Assembly: GCA_937899855.1 (NCBI GenBank)
Contig: CALCCH010000061.1
Coordinates: 1-42,370 of the forward strand
Direction: 5' to 3'
Source: an uncultured Saprospirales bacterium
Lineage (GTDB): Bacteria > Bacteroidota > Bacteroidia > Chitinophagales > Saprospiraceae
DNA: 42,370 nucleotides
The notes under the pieces were generated by a model that ran no database searches, was not told the origin of the DNA, and worked only from the letters and a program-made list of their open reading frames with translations. A program made the translations under genes and the position numbers. Shown here one piece after another: positions 26,942 to 35,179 of this stretch (the first letter of the stretch is position 1; every line of letters begins with the position of its first letter).

Positions 26942-29902
26942 TTGAGTGATTCAACCGTCAAACAGCTTTTCCGCCAATGCCTGCTCCTCGGATGGGGAAT
27001 TTTAGCGTACGCCACGCTGATCGGACAGTCCTTTGCCATCCAACAGTACGGGGTACAGGATGGCCTCCCCAGCTCTTTTATCTACGACATTGTCCAGGAT
27101 CAGGAGGGCTTTATCTGGATCTCTGCGGAAGGGGGCCTGTGCCGTTTTGACGGCAATCGCTTTGAGAAAAACCCCATTCCCACCGGGCTATCGACCGAGG
27201 TGATCCGACTCGACGTGGATTCCCGTGGCCAGTTGTGGATCATTGACCTGGCTACCAACATTGGTTGCTACAACGGAGACTCCATCCGTTGGGTCCAAGA
27301 TTTGGAGCCTTCCTATAATTTTCAACACATCAATTTTTCGGAAGACGTTCGGGGCAACTACTGGTTTCTCAAACAAGGGGCCATCATCGCGGATGTACAG
27401 GGCCAGGATACGTCCTACCAAATCCGCTACGAACGCAAAGACCTCCAGCGCTGCAACTCGATCATCCAGGGGCCAGATAGCAATACCTACGTGATCTCCA
27501 ACTTTGGCGTGGGGGTTTTTGAGGATTACAAACTGACTTTCCATCCCTTCGAGCGGGCCTTTACCCGCATCCCGGAGTTTGGCATTGCCTATCGGGAGCG
27601 CTTGTTGTTTGCGGTGGAAAACGAATTGTTTTTTTACGACCCCCTCCGCGATAGCCTCCACGTCGCCTTTCCCCAGTACCAAGACTATTTTCAAACCCGA
27701 ATTTTGTCACTACTCTACCACGGCAATAACCTTTGGGTATCCACCAAGGAGGGAGCGCTACTCATTCGCGACGTCGGCCGTCCTACCGAACACGCCATCA
27801 AACTACTGGAGGGGCTGGTAACCGGCAACGTGATGGTCGACCATCAGGGGGGCTACTGGTTGGCCACTCACGGTCAGGGGCTCTTTTACCTGCCCAATCT
27901 GGACGCGCAAATCATCCCCACCGACACGATCAACGGAGTGCTGACCGCACTTTGTGCCAATCCCGAGGGCGAACTATTGCTCGCCTTCGACAACAGCTTG
28001 GTCCAATTGCGCGATCGCAGCTATCAACTGCTGCACCAGACCTACATCAGTCCGCTCAAAGATCGCATCTACGAGACCTTTTTCCACGCGCCTGACGATC
28101 ATTACTACCTGGCTTCCCACCAGCTCTACCGGCTCAATCGGGACTTCTCGGAGTTGTCGGTCCTGCCCGAGTGCGCCTACCTCAAATCGGCCCGTCAGTA
28201 TCCGCATACCTCCCTCTGGGTGGGCACCAATGCTGAGGTGGGGTATTTCGAATCGGACTCAACTTTCCGGCGGACCGCCATCAATCGCACCTACGCCGTA
28301 GAGCCGGTGGGACAGGACCAGGCCTGGATTGGGACCATCTCGGGTTTGTACTTCAGCGATGGGGTAGAACTGCGGGCCGTTCCCCAACCCCAGCTGGCTC
28401 AGGACATTCAGGACATTCGCCTCGCGGCGGACTCCAGCCTCTGGATCGCCACGGCCAACGATGGGCTGTGGCTGATGCGGGGCGATACACTGGTGGAGCA
28501 CTTTACGACCGAAAAGGGCTTGTGGAGCAATCACTGTCGCAAAATTTTACTGGACGACAACTACGTTTGGATCGCCACCAATCAGGGCGTCAACCGGATT
28601 GATCGCCAGGATCACCGCCGGGTGTACGCCATCGGTAAGGATGAGGGTTTGCCTTCGGTCGAGATTACGGACCTGTGCAAAAACGGCAATGACCTTGTGG
28701 TGGCCACCAGCAAGGGGCTGGCCATTTTTTCGGATCAGCTGGCGCTGGATCAGCAGCCGGTAAAGCTTTATTTTGACCACATCAAAATCGAAGAACGGGA
28801 TACGGTGATCGCGGCGCATTACGACCTGCAGCACCACCAAGACAATATCAAAATCGAGTTTAACGGCATCGCTTTCCGAAATGCCGAAAACATCGTATAC
28901 GAGTATCGGATGGTGGGCATCGATGAGGACTGGGTAGCCACGGGACTCGGGGTGGCGCAGTATCCTTCGCTGCCTTCGGGGAGGTATACCTTTCGGCTTC
29001 GGGCCCGCCCCCGCAACACCGCCTGGTCGGAGGAGAAGGTGATTGCCTTTCGGGTGTCGAAGGCCTACTGGGAAGAGTGGTGGTTCTACCTCGGCGTGGT
29101 GGGGCTCTCGGCCGTTTTGGCTTACTTGTTTATTCAGGCCATCATCACGGACTACCAACGGCGCAACGCCATTCAGGAAAAGCTCAAGAACTCCCAGCTG
29201 ATTGCCCTGCGGGCACGGATGAATCCCCATTTTTTATTCAATGCGCTCAACTCGATTCAGGAGTTGATCATCCACAACGACAAACGCTCCGCCAATCGCT
29301 ATCTGGCGCAATTTTCACGGCTGATGCGCAATATTTTGAACATGACCGATAAGGATGAGGTTTCCCTGCAGACCGAAATTGAATCGCTCGAATTGTACTT
29401 AAGTCTGGAAGCCCTGCGTTTTGAAAAGGACTTTGAATTTCGCTTTGACGTGGCGCAGGGAATCAATACCCAGCAGATCAAAATACCGTCGATGTTGATC
29501 CAGCCCTACGTCGAGAATGCGATCATCCACGGCTTGATGCACCGACGGGGGCTCAAGCGCCTGCACATTGGTTTTGCCTGGGTGCGGCCCTATTTGGTGG
29601 TGACGGTAGCGGACAATGGGGTGGGGCGCAAACGGGCTCGTGAAATCCGAATCAGCAATGGACGGCCCCATCCGTCGACGGGAATGGGCCTCACCAAGAA
29701 TCGCTTGGACTTGCTCAATTCGACTCAGCAGGACCAACTGAGCGTTCAGGTAGTAGATTTGGAGGATGAGGACGGACGCTCGGCGGGAACGCAAGTAACG
29801 GTGTACATCGCCCTGCGCAAACCGTTGGCTATCCCGGATAGCCAGCCGGTGGACAGCACGATCGCAAGGTCCAATGCCGAAGCGCCACCTAATCCAAAAT
29901 AG
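26942..29902 (+). CDS. Two-component sensor kinase with N-terminal beta-propeller (LytS-like)
   Basis: A 986-aa sensor kinase. I take TTG at 26942 as the start, since no ATG or GTG lies in frame between the stop at 26843 and the signal-like segment (CLLLGWGILAYATLIGQSFA). Residues about 35-590 hold propeller repeats (Reg_prop) of the type QDGLPSSFIYDIVQDQEGFIW, then a YYY-like Ig domain (about 610-705). One helix follows at about 712-735, and the cytoplasmic His_kinase domain has MNPHFLFNALN with H763, then PYVENAIIHGL and ADNGVGRK in the ATP-binding part. It should sense an envelope ligand and signal to the LytTR regulator 16 nt downstream. Confidence 0.9.
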   Translation: MSDSTVKQLFRQCLLLGWGILAYATLIGQSFAIQQYGVQDGLPSSFIYDIVQDQEGFIWISAEGGLCRFDGNRFEKNPIPTGLSTEVIRLDVDSRGQLWIIDLATNIGCYNGDSIRWVQDLEPSYNFQHINFSEDVRGNYWFLKQGAIIADVQGQDTSYQIRYERKDLQRCNSIIQGPDSNTYVISNFGVGVFEDYKLTFHPFERAFTRIPEFGIAYRERLLFAVENELFFYDPLRDSLHVAFPQYQDYFQTRILSLLYHGNNLWVSTKEGALLIRDVGRPTEHAIKLLEGLVTGNVMVDHQGGYWLATHGQGLFYLPNLDAQIIPTDTINGVLTALCANPEGELLLAFDNSLVQLRDRSYQLLHQTYISPLKDRIYETFFHAPDDHYYLASHQLYRLNRDFSELSVLPECAYLKSARQYPHTSLWVGTNAEVGYFESDSTFRRTAINRTYAVEPVGQDQAWIGTISGLYFSDGVELRAVPQPQLAQDIQDIRLAADSSLWIATANDGLWLMRGDTLVEHFTTEKGLWSNHCRKILLDDNYVWIATNQGVNRIDRQDHRRVYAIGKDEGLPSVEITDLCKNGNDLVVATSKGLAIFSDQLALDQQPVKLYFDHIKIEERDTVIAAHYDLQHHQDNIKIEFNGIAFRNAENIVYEYRMVGIDEDWVATGLGVAQYPSLPSGRYTFRLRARPRNTAWSEEKVIAFRVSKAYWEEWWFYLGVVGLSAVLAYLFIQAIITDYQRRNAIQEKLKNSQLIALRARMNPHFLFNALNSIQELIIHNDKRSANRYLAQFSRLMRNILNMTDKDEVSLQTEIESLELYLSLEALRFEKDFEFRFDVAQGINTQQIKIPSMLIQPYVENAIIHGLMHRRGLKRLHIGFAWVRPYLVVTVADNGVGRKRAREIRISNGRPHPSTGMGLTKNRLDLLNSTQQDQLSVQVVDLEDEDGRSAGTQVTVYIALRKPLAIPDSQPVDSTIARSNAEAPPNPK

Positions 29903-29918
29903 AAAATCATAAACCGCT

Positions 29919-30668
29919 ATGTTGAACGCAATCATCGTCGATGATGAGGCCCGAAGCCGACGAATCCTCCAGCAGTTCATTCAGGAGTACTGCCCCTCGG
30001 TGACGGTGTTGGCCACCGCTGAAGATGTACTGTCGGGAGTCAAAGCCATCAATACCCACCAGCCGGACGTGGTTTTTTTGGATATTGAAATGCCCAATTA
30101 CTCGGGTTTCAAACTGATTGAATTTTTTGACGACGTCGATTTCGAGATTGTTTTTACCACCGCCTACGAGCGCTACGCCATCCAGGCCTTCCGGGTATCC
30201 GCCGTCGGCTACTTACTCAAACCCATCGATATCGACGAACTCATCGACGTGGTCAAAAGGCTCGAAGCCATGCGCAGCATGCCCAACCTCAAGGAGCGCC
30301 TCAACAATCTCAAATACAACCTGAACAGCGACAAACCCCAACGGCTCGTGCTACCGGCTCAGAACGGTTTGCTCTACGTCAACCTGAGCGAGCTCAATTA
30401 CATCGAGTCGGACGGCAGGTACACCCGCATCCACCTGATCGACAAATCGACGATGACCTGTACCAGCAGTCTCAAGGATTGCGAACTTATTTTCGAACAA
30501 GCGCCTTTTATTCGTATCCACCGCTCCTGTATCATCCACTTGGCCTACATCAAGCGTTATTCCAAGGGGCGCGACAGTTTTGTGATGATGGAAAACGCCG
30601 TTCGGCTCGACGTAGGTAAAAACTATAAAGATGGCTTGAGTGAAGCCGTTGCTCTGTTTCTCAAATAG
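29919..30668 (+). CDS. LytTR-type response regulator
   Basis: A 249-aa regulator: receiver domain in residues 1-120 and LytTR DNA-binding domain in about 148-249. The receiver has VDDE (acidic pocket), phospho-acceptor D55 in VVFLDIEMP, and K101 in LLKPID. The LytTR part shows the pattern LNYIESDGRYTRIHL...CELIFEQAPFIRIHRSCIIHLAYIKRY. It sits directly after the sensor kinase (16 nt) and 6 nt before the P450, so one transcript is likely and the kinase is the natural partner. The regulated genes may include the P450, which is inference. Confidence 0.95.
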   Translation: MLNAIIVDDEARSRRILQQFIQEYCPSVTVLATAEDVLSGVKAINTHQPDVVFLDIEMPNYSGFKLIEFFDDVDFEIVFTTAYERYAIQAFRVSAVGYLLKPIDIDELIDVVKRLEAMRSMPNLKERLNNLKYNLNSDKPQRLVLPAQNGLLYVNLSELNYIESDGRYTRIHLIDKSTMTCTSSLKDCELIFEQAPFIRIHRSCIIHLAYIKRYSKGRDSFVMMENAVRLDVGKNYKDGLSEAVALFLK

Positions 30669-30674
30669 CATTTT

Positions 30675-32063
30675 ATGACTGCTTCCAAGGCTTCTATTCC
30701 CAACTATCGAGGGCGCAATTACCTGGCGCGCAACCGTGAATTCTTTCGCGATCCTCTTCACTTTGCCGTCGATAAATACCCCGATTTTGGAGATTTTTTT
30801 CGCTCGCACCTCCTGCTGCGTAACATTTTCTTCGTCTCCCGCCCGGAAGGAATCAAGCAGGTATTGCAAACCCAGCAAAAACACTACCGCAAGAGTCCGG
30901 CTTACGATCAGCTAAAGCTGGCCCTTGGTAATGGTTTGGTGACCAGCGAAGGGGACTTTTGGCGCCAACAGCGCCGACTGGCCCAGCCGGCTTTTTACAA
31001 AACCCAGCTCGAAGCCATCTATCGAATGATGCAGGAGGTTACGGAAAAATACCTGGACGATTTTGCGCAGCGCCAGGAACGGCAGACGACCTTTAACATC
31101 GCTGAGGAAATGATGAAGGTGACCGCCGATATCGTACTGGCCAGCCTCTTTCACGCCCGTTTGGAGGAGGGGGGCGACACCTATGACAAGCTCTACCGCA
31201 CCGTACACGACACCCAGGAGTACATCCTGTACTGCGTCCACCATCCACACCTCATTCCCTGGACCTACCTCAATGGCCAGCGGCGGCAGTTTTTTCGCGA
31301 CCTGCGGGTATTTGACGACATCGTGTACCGGATGATTGAGGAGCGCGAGCGGAGCGACCAACCTCCGCCCGATCTGCTGACCATGTTGATCCAAGCCCGC
31401 GATGCCGACACGGGGCAGGGCATGACCGCGCGCCAATTGCGGGACGAGGCCATCACGATTTTTGCGGCGGGGCACGAGACCTCGGCCAATGCCCTATCCT
31501 GGACCCTATACCTCCTGGTGGAGCATCCCGCGATCCTGGCCCGTCTGCGGGAGGAGGTCGATGCGGTGCTGGGGGATCGGACTCCGACGATGGCGGATTT
31601 GCGGGAATTGACCTATACCAAACAGGTCATCGAGGAGGGGATGCGGCACTATCCACCAGCCTGGGCGCTGGGGCGGGAAGCCCTGCAGGACACCGAGATT
31701 TTGGGCGAACGCATCCCGCGAAAATCCATTGTTTTTATGAATGTTTACGCCCTGCACCACCACCCGGAGTACTGGGAGGCGCCCCAGCGTTTTGATCCCG
31801 ATCGCTTTGCACCGGAGCGGGTGAAGCAGCGCTCTCGCTGGCAATACCTGCCCTTTGGGGCGGGGCCGCGGATGTGCATTGGCAATCATTTTGCACTGAT
31901 GGAAATGCAGTTGCTCCTGGCGTTGCTCGTCCGCCGGTACGACTTCCAGCTGGTGTCCGATCGGCCCGTGGCGATGCAGCCCCTAATCACCCTCAAACCG
32001 AAAGGGGGAATCTGGATGCGGGCCAAAAAACGTCAGCCCCAACCCCTCCCCAATACCCCCTAA
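30675..32063 (+). CDS. Cytochrome P450
   Basis: A 462-aa bacterial P450 without a membrane anchor. Landmarks are all intact: I-helix AGHETS (residues 265-270), K-helix ExxR (E321, R324), and the heme loop FGAGPRMCIGNHFALME with axial Cys at residue 401. Overall shape and the RYRKSP-type N-terminus suggest a fatty-acid or terpenoid hydroxylase rather than a specific known family; redox partners are not encoded nearby. It begins 6 nt after the response regulator and ends 11 nt before tsaE, so it is embedded in a signalling and housekeeping run. Confidence 0.94.
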   Translation: MTASKASIPNYRGRNYLARNREFFRDPLHFAVDKYPDFGDFFRSHLLLRNIFFVSRPEGIKQVLQTQQKHYRKSPAYDQLKLALGNGLVTSEGDFWRQQRRLAQPAFYKTQLEAIYRMMQEVTEKYLDDFAQRQERQTTFNIAEEMMKVTADIVLASLFHARLEEGGDTYDKLYRTVHDTQEYILYCVHHPHLIPWTYLNGQRRQFFRDLRVFDDIVYRMIEERERSDQPPPDLLTMLIQARDADTGQGMTARQLRDEAITIFAAGHETSANALSWTLYLLVEHPAILARLREEVDAVLGDRTPTMADLRELTYTKQVIEEGMRHYPPAWALGREALQDTEILGERIPRKSIVFMNVYALHHHPEYWEAPQRFDPDRFAPERVKQRSRWQYLPFGAGPRMCIGNHFALMEMQLLLALLVRRYDFQLVSDRPVAMQPLITLKPKGGIWMRAKKRQPQPLPNTP

Positions 32064-32074
32064 ACCCAACCTAC

Positions 32075-32509
32075 ATGGAGCTTATTTTTCGAGATTTGGT
32101 CGATTTGGATCGTACGGTGGTACCCGCCTTGCTGCGTGCGGCGGGGGCACGCCGCAAGTGGATGCTGTCCGGTGATATTGGAGCGGGAAAAACGACCTTG
32201 GTCCAAGCCTTGTGTCGCCATTTTGGCGTTCAAGACTACGTGACCAGTCCCACCTTTTCCCTGGTCAATGCCTACTCCTATCCCGATGCGGAGGCAAAAG
32301 AGGGCCAGGCCCTGATTCATCACCTGGACCTCTACCGCCTCAAAAACCTGGACGAGGCGATCGACATTGGCATCGAAGAATACCTGGGGGATCCCTGGTT
32401 TTGTTGGATGGAATGGCCCGAATTGATCACCCCTTTGTGGCCCGAGGAGGTCTTCAAAATAAATCTTGAAATATTGGAAGATTCAAGTCGAAAAATTTTA
32501 TTTTTGTAG
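32075..32509 (+). CDS. tsaE: tRNA threonylcarbamoyladenosine biosynthesis ATPase TsaE
   Basis: A 144-aa ATPase, normal length for TsaE, which works with TsaB and TsaD in making t6A at position 37 of ANN-decoding tRNAs. Walker A is GDIGAGKTT (33-41), and VTSPTFSLVNAY and LDLYRL are conserved family segments, followed by WMEWPE. The start at 32075 is 11 nt after the P450 stop; a longer frame upstream overlaps the P450 gene and is not credible. The last codons overlap the probable promoter of the next gene. Confidence 0.95.
   Translation: MELIFRDLVDLDRTVVPALLRAAGARRKWMLSGDIGAGKTTLVQALCRHFGVQDYVTSPTFSLVNAYSYPDAEAKEGQALIHHLDLYRLKNLDEAIDIGIEEYLGDPWFCWMEWPELITPLWPEEVFKINLEILEDSSRKILFL
32474..32506 (+). 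promoter_or_regulatory. Probable internal promoter of alanine dehydrogenase
   Basis: TATTTTTG at 32499-32506 is an exact TAnnTTTG match ending 1 nt before the tsaE stop codon. The nearest TTG (32474-32476) is 22 nt upstream, slightly long. Initiation near 32512 would give a leader of about 60 nt. Confidence 0.4.
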
Positions 32510-32570
32510 GCGTTATCGAGCGCTGTGGGGCTCTTTTTGAGCGACCTACGAGCTTTTAAATCTGATTTGC

Positions 32571-33800
32571 ATGAGTAAGAAGCAGCCGCGTATTCCGATT
32601 CCTAAGGTGTTTACGGAGGAGCGATTCCAAACGCAGACTGAGATGCTGCAGCTGCAGCGGAAGCCCAACAAGCTCTACATTGGCATTCCGAAGGAGACGA
32701 CCTTGCAGGAAAACCGGGTCGCGCTGGTGCCCGCATCCGTGGATACGCTCATTGCCCACGGGCACCGGGTGGTACTCGAATCCGGGGCGGGCGAGCGGGC
32801 CAATTACTCGGATCACGACTACTCCGAAGTAGGGGCCGACATTGCCTACAGCACCGAACAGGTCTACAAGGCCGACATTATCATCAAGGTAGCGCCCCCT
32901 ACGTTGGAAGAATTGGACCACCTGCGTCCGAATCAGATTCTTTTTTCTCCTCTCCACCTTCCCATCATCACGGCCGAATACCTCAACCGCCTCCGCCACA
33001 AGCGGGTGATTGCCCTGGCCATGGAGTACATCATGGACGAAGTCGGCAGCTATCCCGTGGTACGGATCATGAGTGAAATGGCGGGGCTCTGCGCCATGCA
33101 CACCGCCGCCGAATTGCTGGCCAATACCAGTGGCGGCAAGGGCGTACTGCTGGGGGGCATCTCCGGAGTGCCGCCGGCCAAGGTGGTCATCCTCGGAGCG
33201 GGCGTCGTCGCCGAATTCGCCACCCGGACCGCACTCGGTATGGGGGCTGAAGTCCGTATTTTTGACAACAACATTTACAAACTGATGCGGGTCCAGAACA
33301 TGGTGGGCCGGCCGCTCAATACTTCTTCCCTCAATCCTCAGCAAATGCGTAAGGAGCTCCTGACGGCCGACATCGCCATCGGAGCCATCCACTCCAAAAC
33401 GGGGCGGACGCCGATTATCGTGGGCGAGGACATCGTTTCGCACATGAAAACGGGCTCGGTCATCATCGACGTGAGTATCGATCAGGGGGGCTGCTTTGCC
33501 ACTTCCGAAGTGACCTCGCACGACCATCCTACCTTTACCAAACACGGCGTCATCCACTACTGCGTTCCCAACATTGCTTCGCGAGTGGCGCGAACCGCTT
33601 CCATTGCGGTGAGTAACATCCTCACCCCCATCCTGCTCAAAGCCGCCACCACCGGCAGCATCGAGCGCGTCATCCAGACCGAGTTGGGCCTGCGCCAGGG
33701 GGTCTACACCTACAAAGGCTGCCTGACCAACGAGTACCTTGGCGAGCGCTTCCAGATCAAATTCACCGATCTGGATTTGTTGATTACTTCCAATCTGTAG
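32571..33800 (+). CDS. ald: Alanine dehydrogenase
   Basis: A 409-aa AlaDH/PNT-family enzyme, catalysing alanine + NAD+ to pyruvate + ammonium + NADH. The conserved N-terminal part reads IGIPKETTLQENRVALVP (residues 37-54), and GAGVVA (209-214) is the NAD loop, with SEMAGLCAMHTAAELLA before it and VIIDVSIDQGGCFATSE after it. Residues 1-34 form an N-terminal extension relative to classical Ald (about 370 aa). It follows tsaE by 61 nt. From memory this tsaE-ald order recurs in Bacteroidota. The enzyme is homologous to PntAA in this same window. Confidence 0.94.
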   Translation: MSKKQPRIPIPKVFTEERFQTQTEMLQLQRKPNKLYIGIPKETTLQENRVALVPASVDTLIAHGHRVVLESGAGERANYSDHDYSEVGADIAYSTEQVYKADIIIKVAPPTLEELDHLRPNQILFSPLHLPIITAEYLNRLRHKRVIALAMEYIMDEVGSYPVVRIMSEMAGLCAMHTAAELLANTSGGKGVLLGGISGVPPAKVVILGAGVVAEFATRTALGMGAEVRIFDNNIYKLMRVQNMVGRPLNTSSLNPQQMRKELLTADIAIGAIHSKTGRTPIIVGEDIVSHMKTGSVIIDVSIDQGGCFATSEVTSHDHPTFTKHGVIHYCVPNIASRVARTASIAVSNILTPILLKAATTGSIERVIQTELGLRQGVYTYKGCLTNEYLGERFQIKFTDLDLLITSNL

Positions 33801-33974
33801 CCCCGGGCTGGTTTTCACCGGCACCGCCGGCCCCCCTTATATCCTGGGTTCCAATTCCACTTTATCGGTAGTCAAAGCGGATCGACCAGATCCGCAGTCG
33901 GCTTATTCTGGTGGTCCACTCGGGCGTATCCGGAGTGAAAAGAATATTTTTGGCCTAGCCATTCCCCTCATTAC
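33801..33974. other. Intergenic region downstream of ald
   Basis: A gap without a recognisable gene. It contains a GC-rich inverted-looking stretch just after the stop (ACCGGCACCGCCGGCC-like), but the convincing terminator lies further on at 33975. Confidence 0.35.
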
Positions 33975-33995
33975 GAGGCGTTTAGCCTCTTTTTT
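33975..33995 (+). terminator. Intrinsic terminator between ald and padR
   Basis: GAGGC (33975-33979), loop GTTTA, GCCTC (33985-33989), followed at once by TTTTTT. A short stem, but a textbook arrangement with a six-T tract. Confidence 0.75.
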
Positions 33996-34021
33996 ACACC
34001 TACTACTGTGGATAAATTTAG

Positions 34022-34040
34022 TACTATGTATTGCATAGTA
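34022..34040. promoter_or_regulatory. Palindromic operator, probably for the PadR regulator
   Basis: TACTATGTATTGCATAGTA is a 19-bp palindrome with perfect 7-bp arms (TACTATG and CATAGTA) around TATTG. The -33 TTG of the padR promoter (34031-34033) lies in its centre. PadR proteins typically bind such AT-rich dyads, so occupancy should block initiation. Confidence 0.6.
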
Positions 34041-34061
34041 GTATATGAATTCTTATCTTTG
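34031..34061 (+). promoter_or_regulatory. Promoter of the padR-pspC-GIN unit
   Basis: TTG at 34031-34033, a 20-nt spacer, and TATCTTTG at 34054-34061: both elements and the spacing match the Bacteroidota consensus. The ATG of padR lies only 4 nt downstream of the -7 box, so the predicted start site falls on or beside the start codon. Confidence 0.65.
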
Positions 34062-34065
34062 AAGT

Positions 34066-34407
34066 ATGAAATTAGAAAATACCAAGGCCCAGATGCGAAA
34101 AGGAGTGCTCGAGCTGTGCATCCTTTCGATCATTGCGGAGGAGGAGGTTTATCCATCGGACATCATCAAGAAGTTGGAGGCCTCGGAACTGATCGTGGTG
34201 CAGGGGACTTTGTATCCGCTACTGACGCGGCTAAAGAATGCGGGTTTGTTGCACTATACCTGGAGGGAGTCGACGTCGGGGCCGCCGCGGAAGTATTTTC
34301 ACATCACCGATACGGGACGCGAGTTCCTCAACGGTTTGATCAGCACTTGGCATCAACTCGTTCACGCTGTAAATCAATCAACAAAAAACATCGCCAGTAA
34401 TGAATAA
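34066..34407 (+). CDS. PadR family transcriptional regulator
   Basis: A 113-aa winged-helix repressor. MKLENTKAQMRKGVLELCILSII is the typical N-terminus, then SDIIKKLEASELIVVQGTLYPLLTRLKNAGLL (recognition helix) and the wing-type TSGPPRKYFHITDTGREFL. The start at 34066 is chosen because this N-terminal pattern is the family's usual one; a later ATG at 34093 (MRKGV) is the alternative. It overlaps the next gene by 8 nt. The operator-like palindrome over its promoter suggests autorepression, released by an unknown inducer. Confidence 0.94.
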   Translation: MKLENTKAQMRKGVLELCILSIIAEEEVYPSDIIKKLEASELIVVQGTLYPLLTRLKNAGLLHYTWRESTSGPPRKYFHITDTGREFLNGLISTWHQLVHAVNQSTKNIASNE

Positions 34408-35179
34408 AGTATTCAACATCAACTTGGGAGGCTATCCGTTCACGATCGATGAGGATGCGTTTGAGCATCTGAGCGCTTACCTCAAAACGATTCACCATCA
34501 TTTTCGTGACTTTGAGGGTTATGAGGAGATCACCTCCGACATTGAGGCGCGGATGGCGGAGCTCTTTCAGGAGGGCTTGGAGGGGCGGCCCATCGTCACG
34601 CTCAAGGACGTCGACGCAGCGATTGGGATCATGGGAACGCCCGAGGACTTTGGTGCGGATCCCGTGGAGGACTACGGTGAGGAGGCCACGGCGACGGCTC
34701 GCGGCACCCGTCAGCAGCGTCAGCAGCGTCAGCGCAGTACGGGTTATAAGACGGGGCGCCGCTTGTTTCGCAACGGCGAGGACGAAGTGGTGGGAGGGGT
34801 GTGCTCCGGGGTGGCGGCTTACTTTGGGATTGAGGATCCCCTGTGGGTCCGTTTGGCTTGCGTGCTGTTGGTGATCTCGGGTGGTTTTGGGATTCCGGCT
34901 TATCTGATTCTTTGGGCCATCGTACCCAAGGCGGAGACGGCGAGCGACCGATTGGCGATGCGTGGTGAGCCGATCAACGTGTCGAACATCGGTAAGGTGG
35001 TGGAAGAGGAGTTGGAATACTTTTCGGAGCGGGTATCGGAATGGGGGGAGGAGCTGGGCTCAAAAAAAAAAGTCAGACCGGAACGGAGGATGCGGGAGCT
35101 GGACGACCTGGAAGAACTGGAAATAGAAATAAAAGAAATGATGCACGAGACACCATACAGAAAGGGGTATCAATGCTAG
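34400..35179 (+). CDS. PspC domain membrane protein
   Basis: A 259-aa protein. Residues 1-85 (FNINLGGYPFTIDEDAFEHLSAYL ... ITSDIEARMAELF ... GIMGTPEDFG) form the soluble N-terminal domain seen in Bacteroidota PspC proteins. A Gln/Arg-rich linker (about 102-113) follows, then the PspC domain at 119-180 (GGVCSGVAAYFGIEDPLWVRLACVLL...YLILWAIVP) with one or two helices. The C-terminal part is acidic and helical. PspC proteins act in envelope stress responses. It overlaps padR by 8 nt and the next gene by 7 nt (ATGCTAG). In many relatives, from memory, this part is fused with the next protein; see the A10 tract at 35062-35071. Confidence 0.88.
   Translation: MNKVFNINLGGYPFTIDEDAFEHLSAYLKTIHHHFRDFEGYEEITSDIEARMAELFQEGLEGRPIVTLKDVDAAIGIMGTPEDFGADPVEDYGEEATATARGTRQQRQQRQRSTGYKTGRRLFRNGEDEVVGGVCSGVAAYFGIEDPLWVRLACVLLVISGGFGIPAYLILWAIVPKAETASDRLAMRGEPINVSNIGKVVEEELEYFSERVSEWGEELGSKKKVRPERRMRELDDLEELEIEIKEMMHETPYRKGYQC
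34709..34735 (+). repeat. Short tandem repeat encoding RQQ units
   Basis: Three copies of CGTCAGCAG (the third as CGTCAGCGC) encode RQQRQQRQR in the linker of the PspC-domain protein. Such 9-bp repeats can change copy number without breaking the frame. Confidence 0.7.
35062..35071 (+). repeat. A10 homopolymer within the PspC gene
   Basis: Ten adenines in a row, encoding Lys residues near position 222 of the PspC protein. The frame of the following gene is also open here, from 35041, so a gain of one base (or loss of two) would fuse the two proteins. Confidence 0.9.

Noticed and set aside
30675-32063. P450 as part of a biosynthetic gene cluster
   Set aside because: No polyketide, terpene or peptide synthase lies nearby; its neighbours are regulators and tRNA-modification and alanine-metabolism genes.
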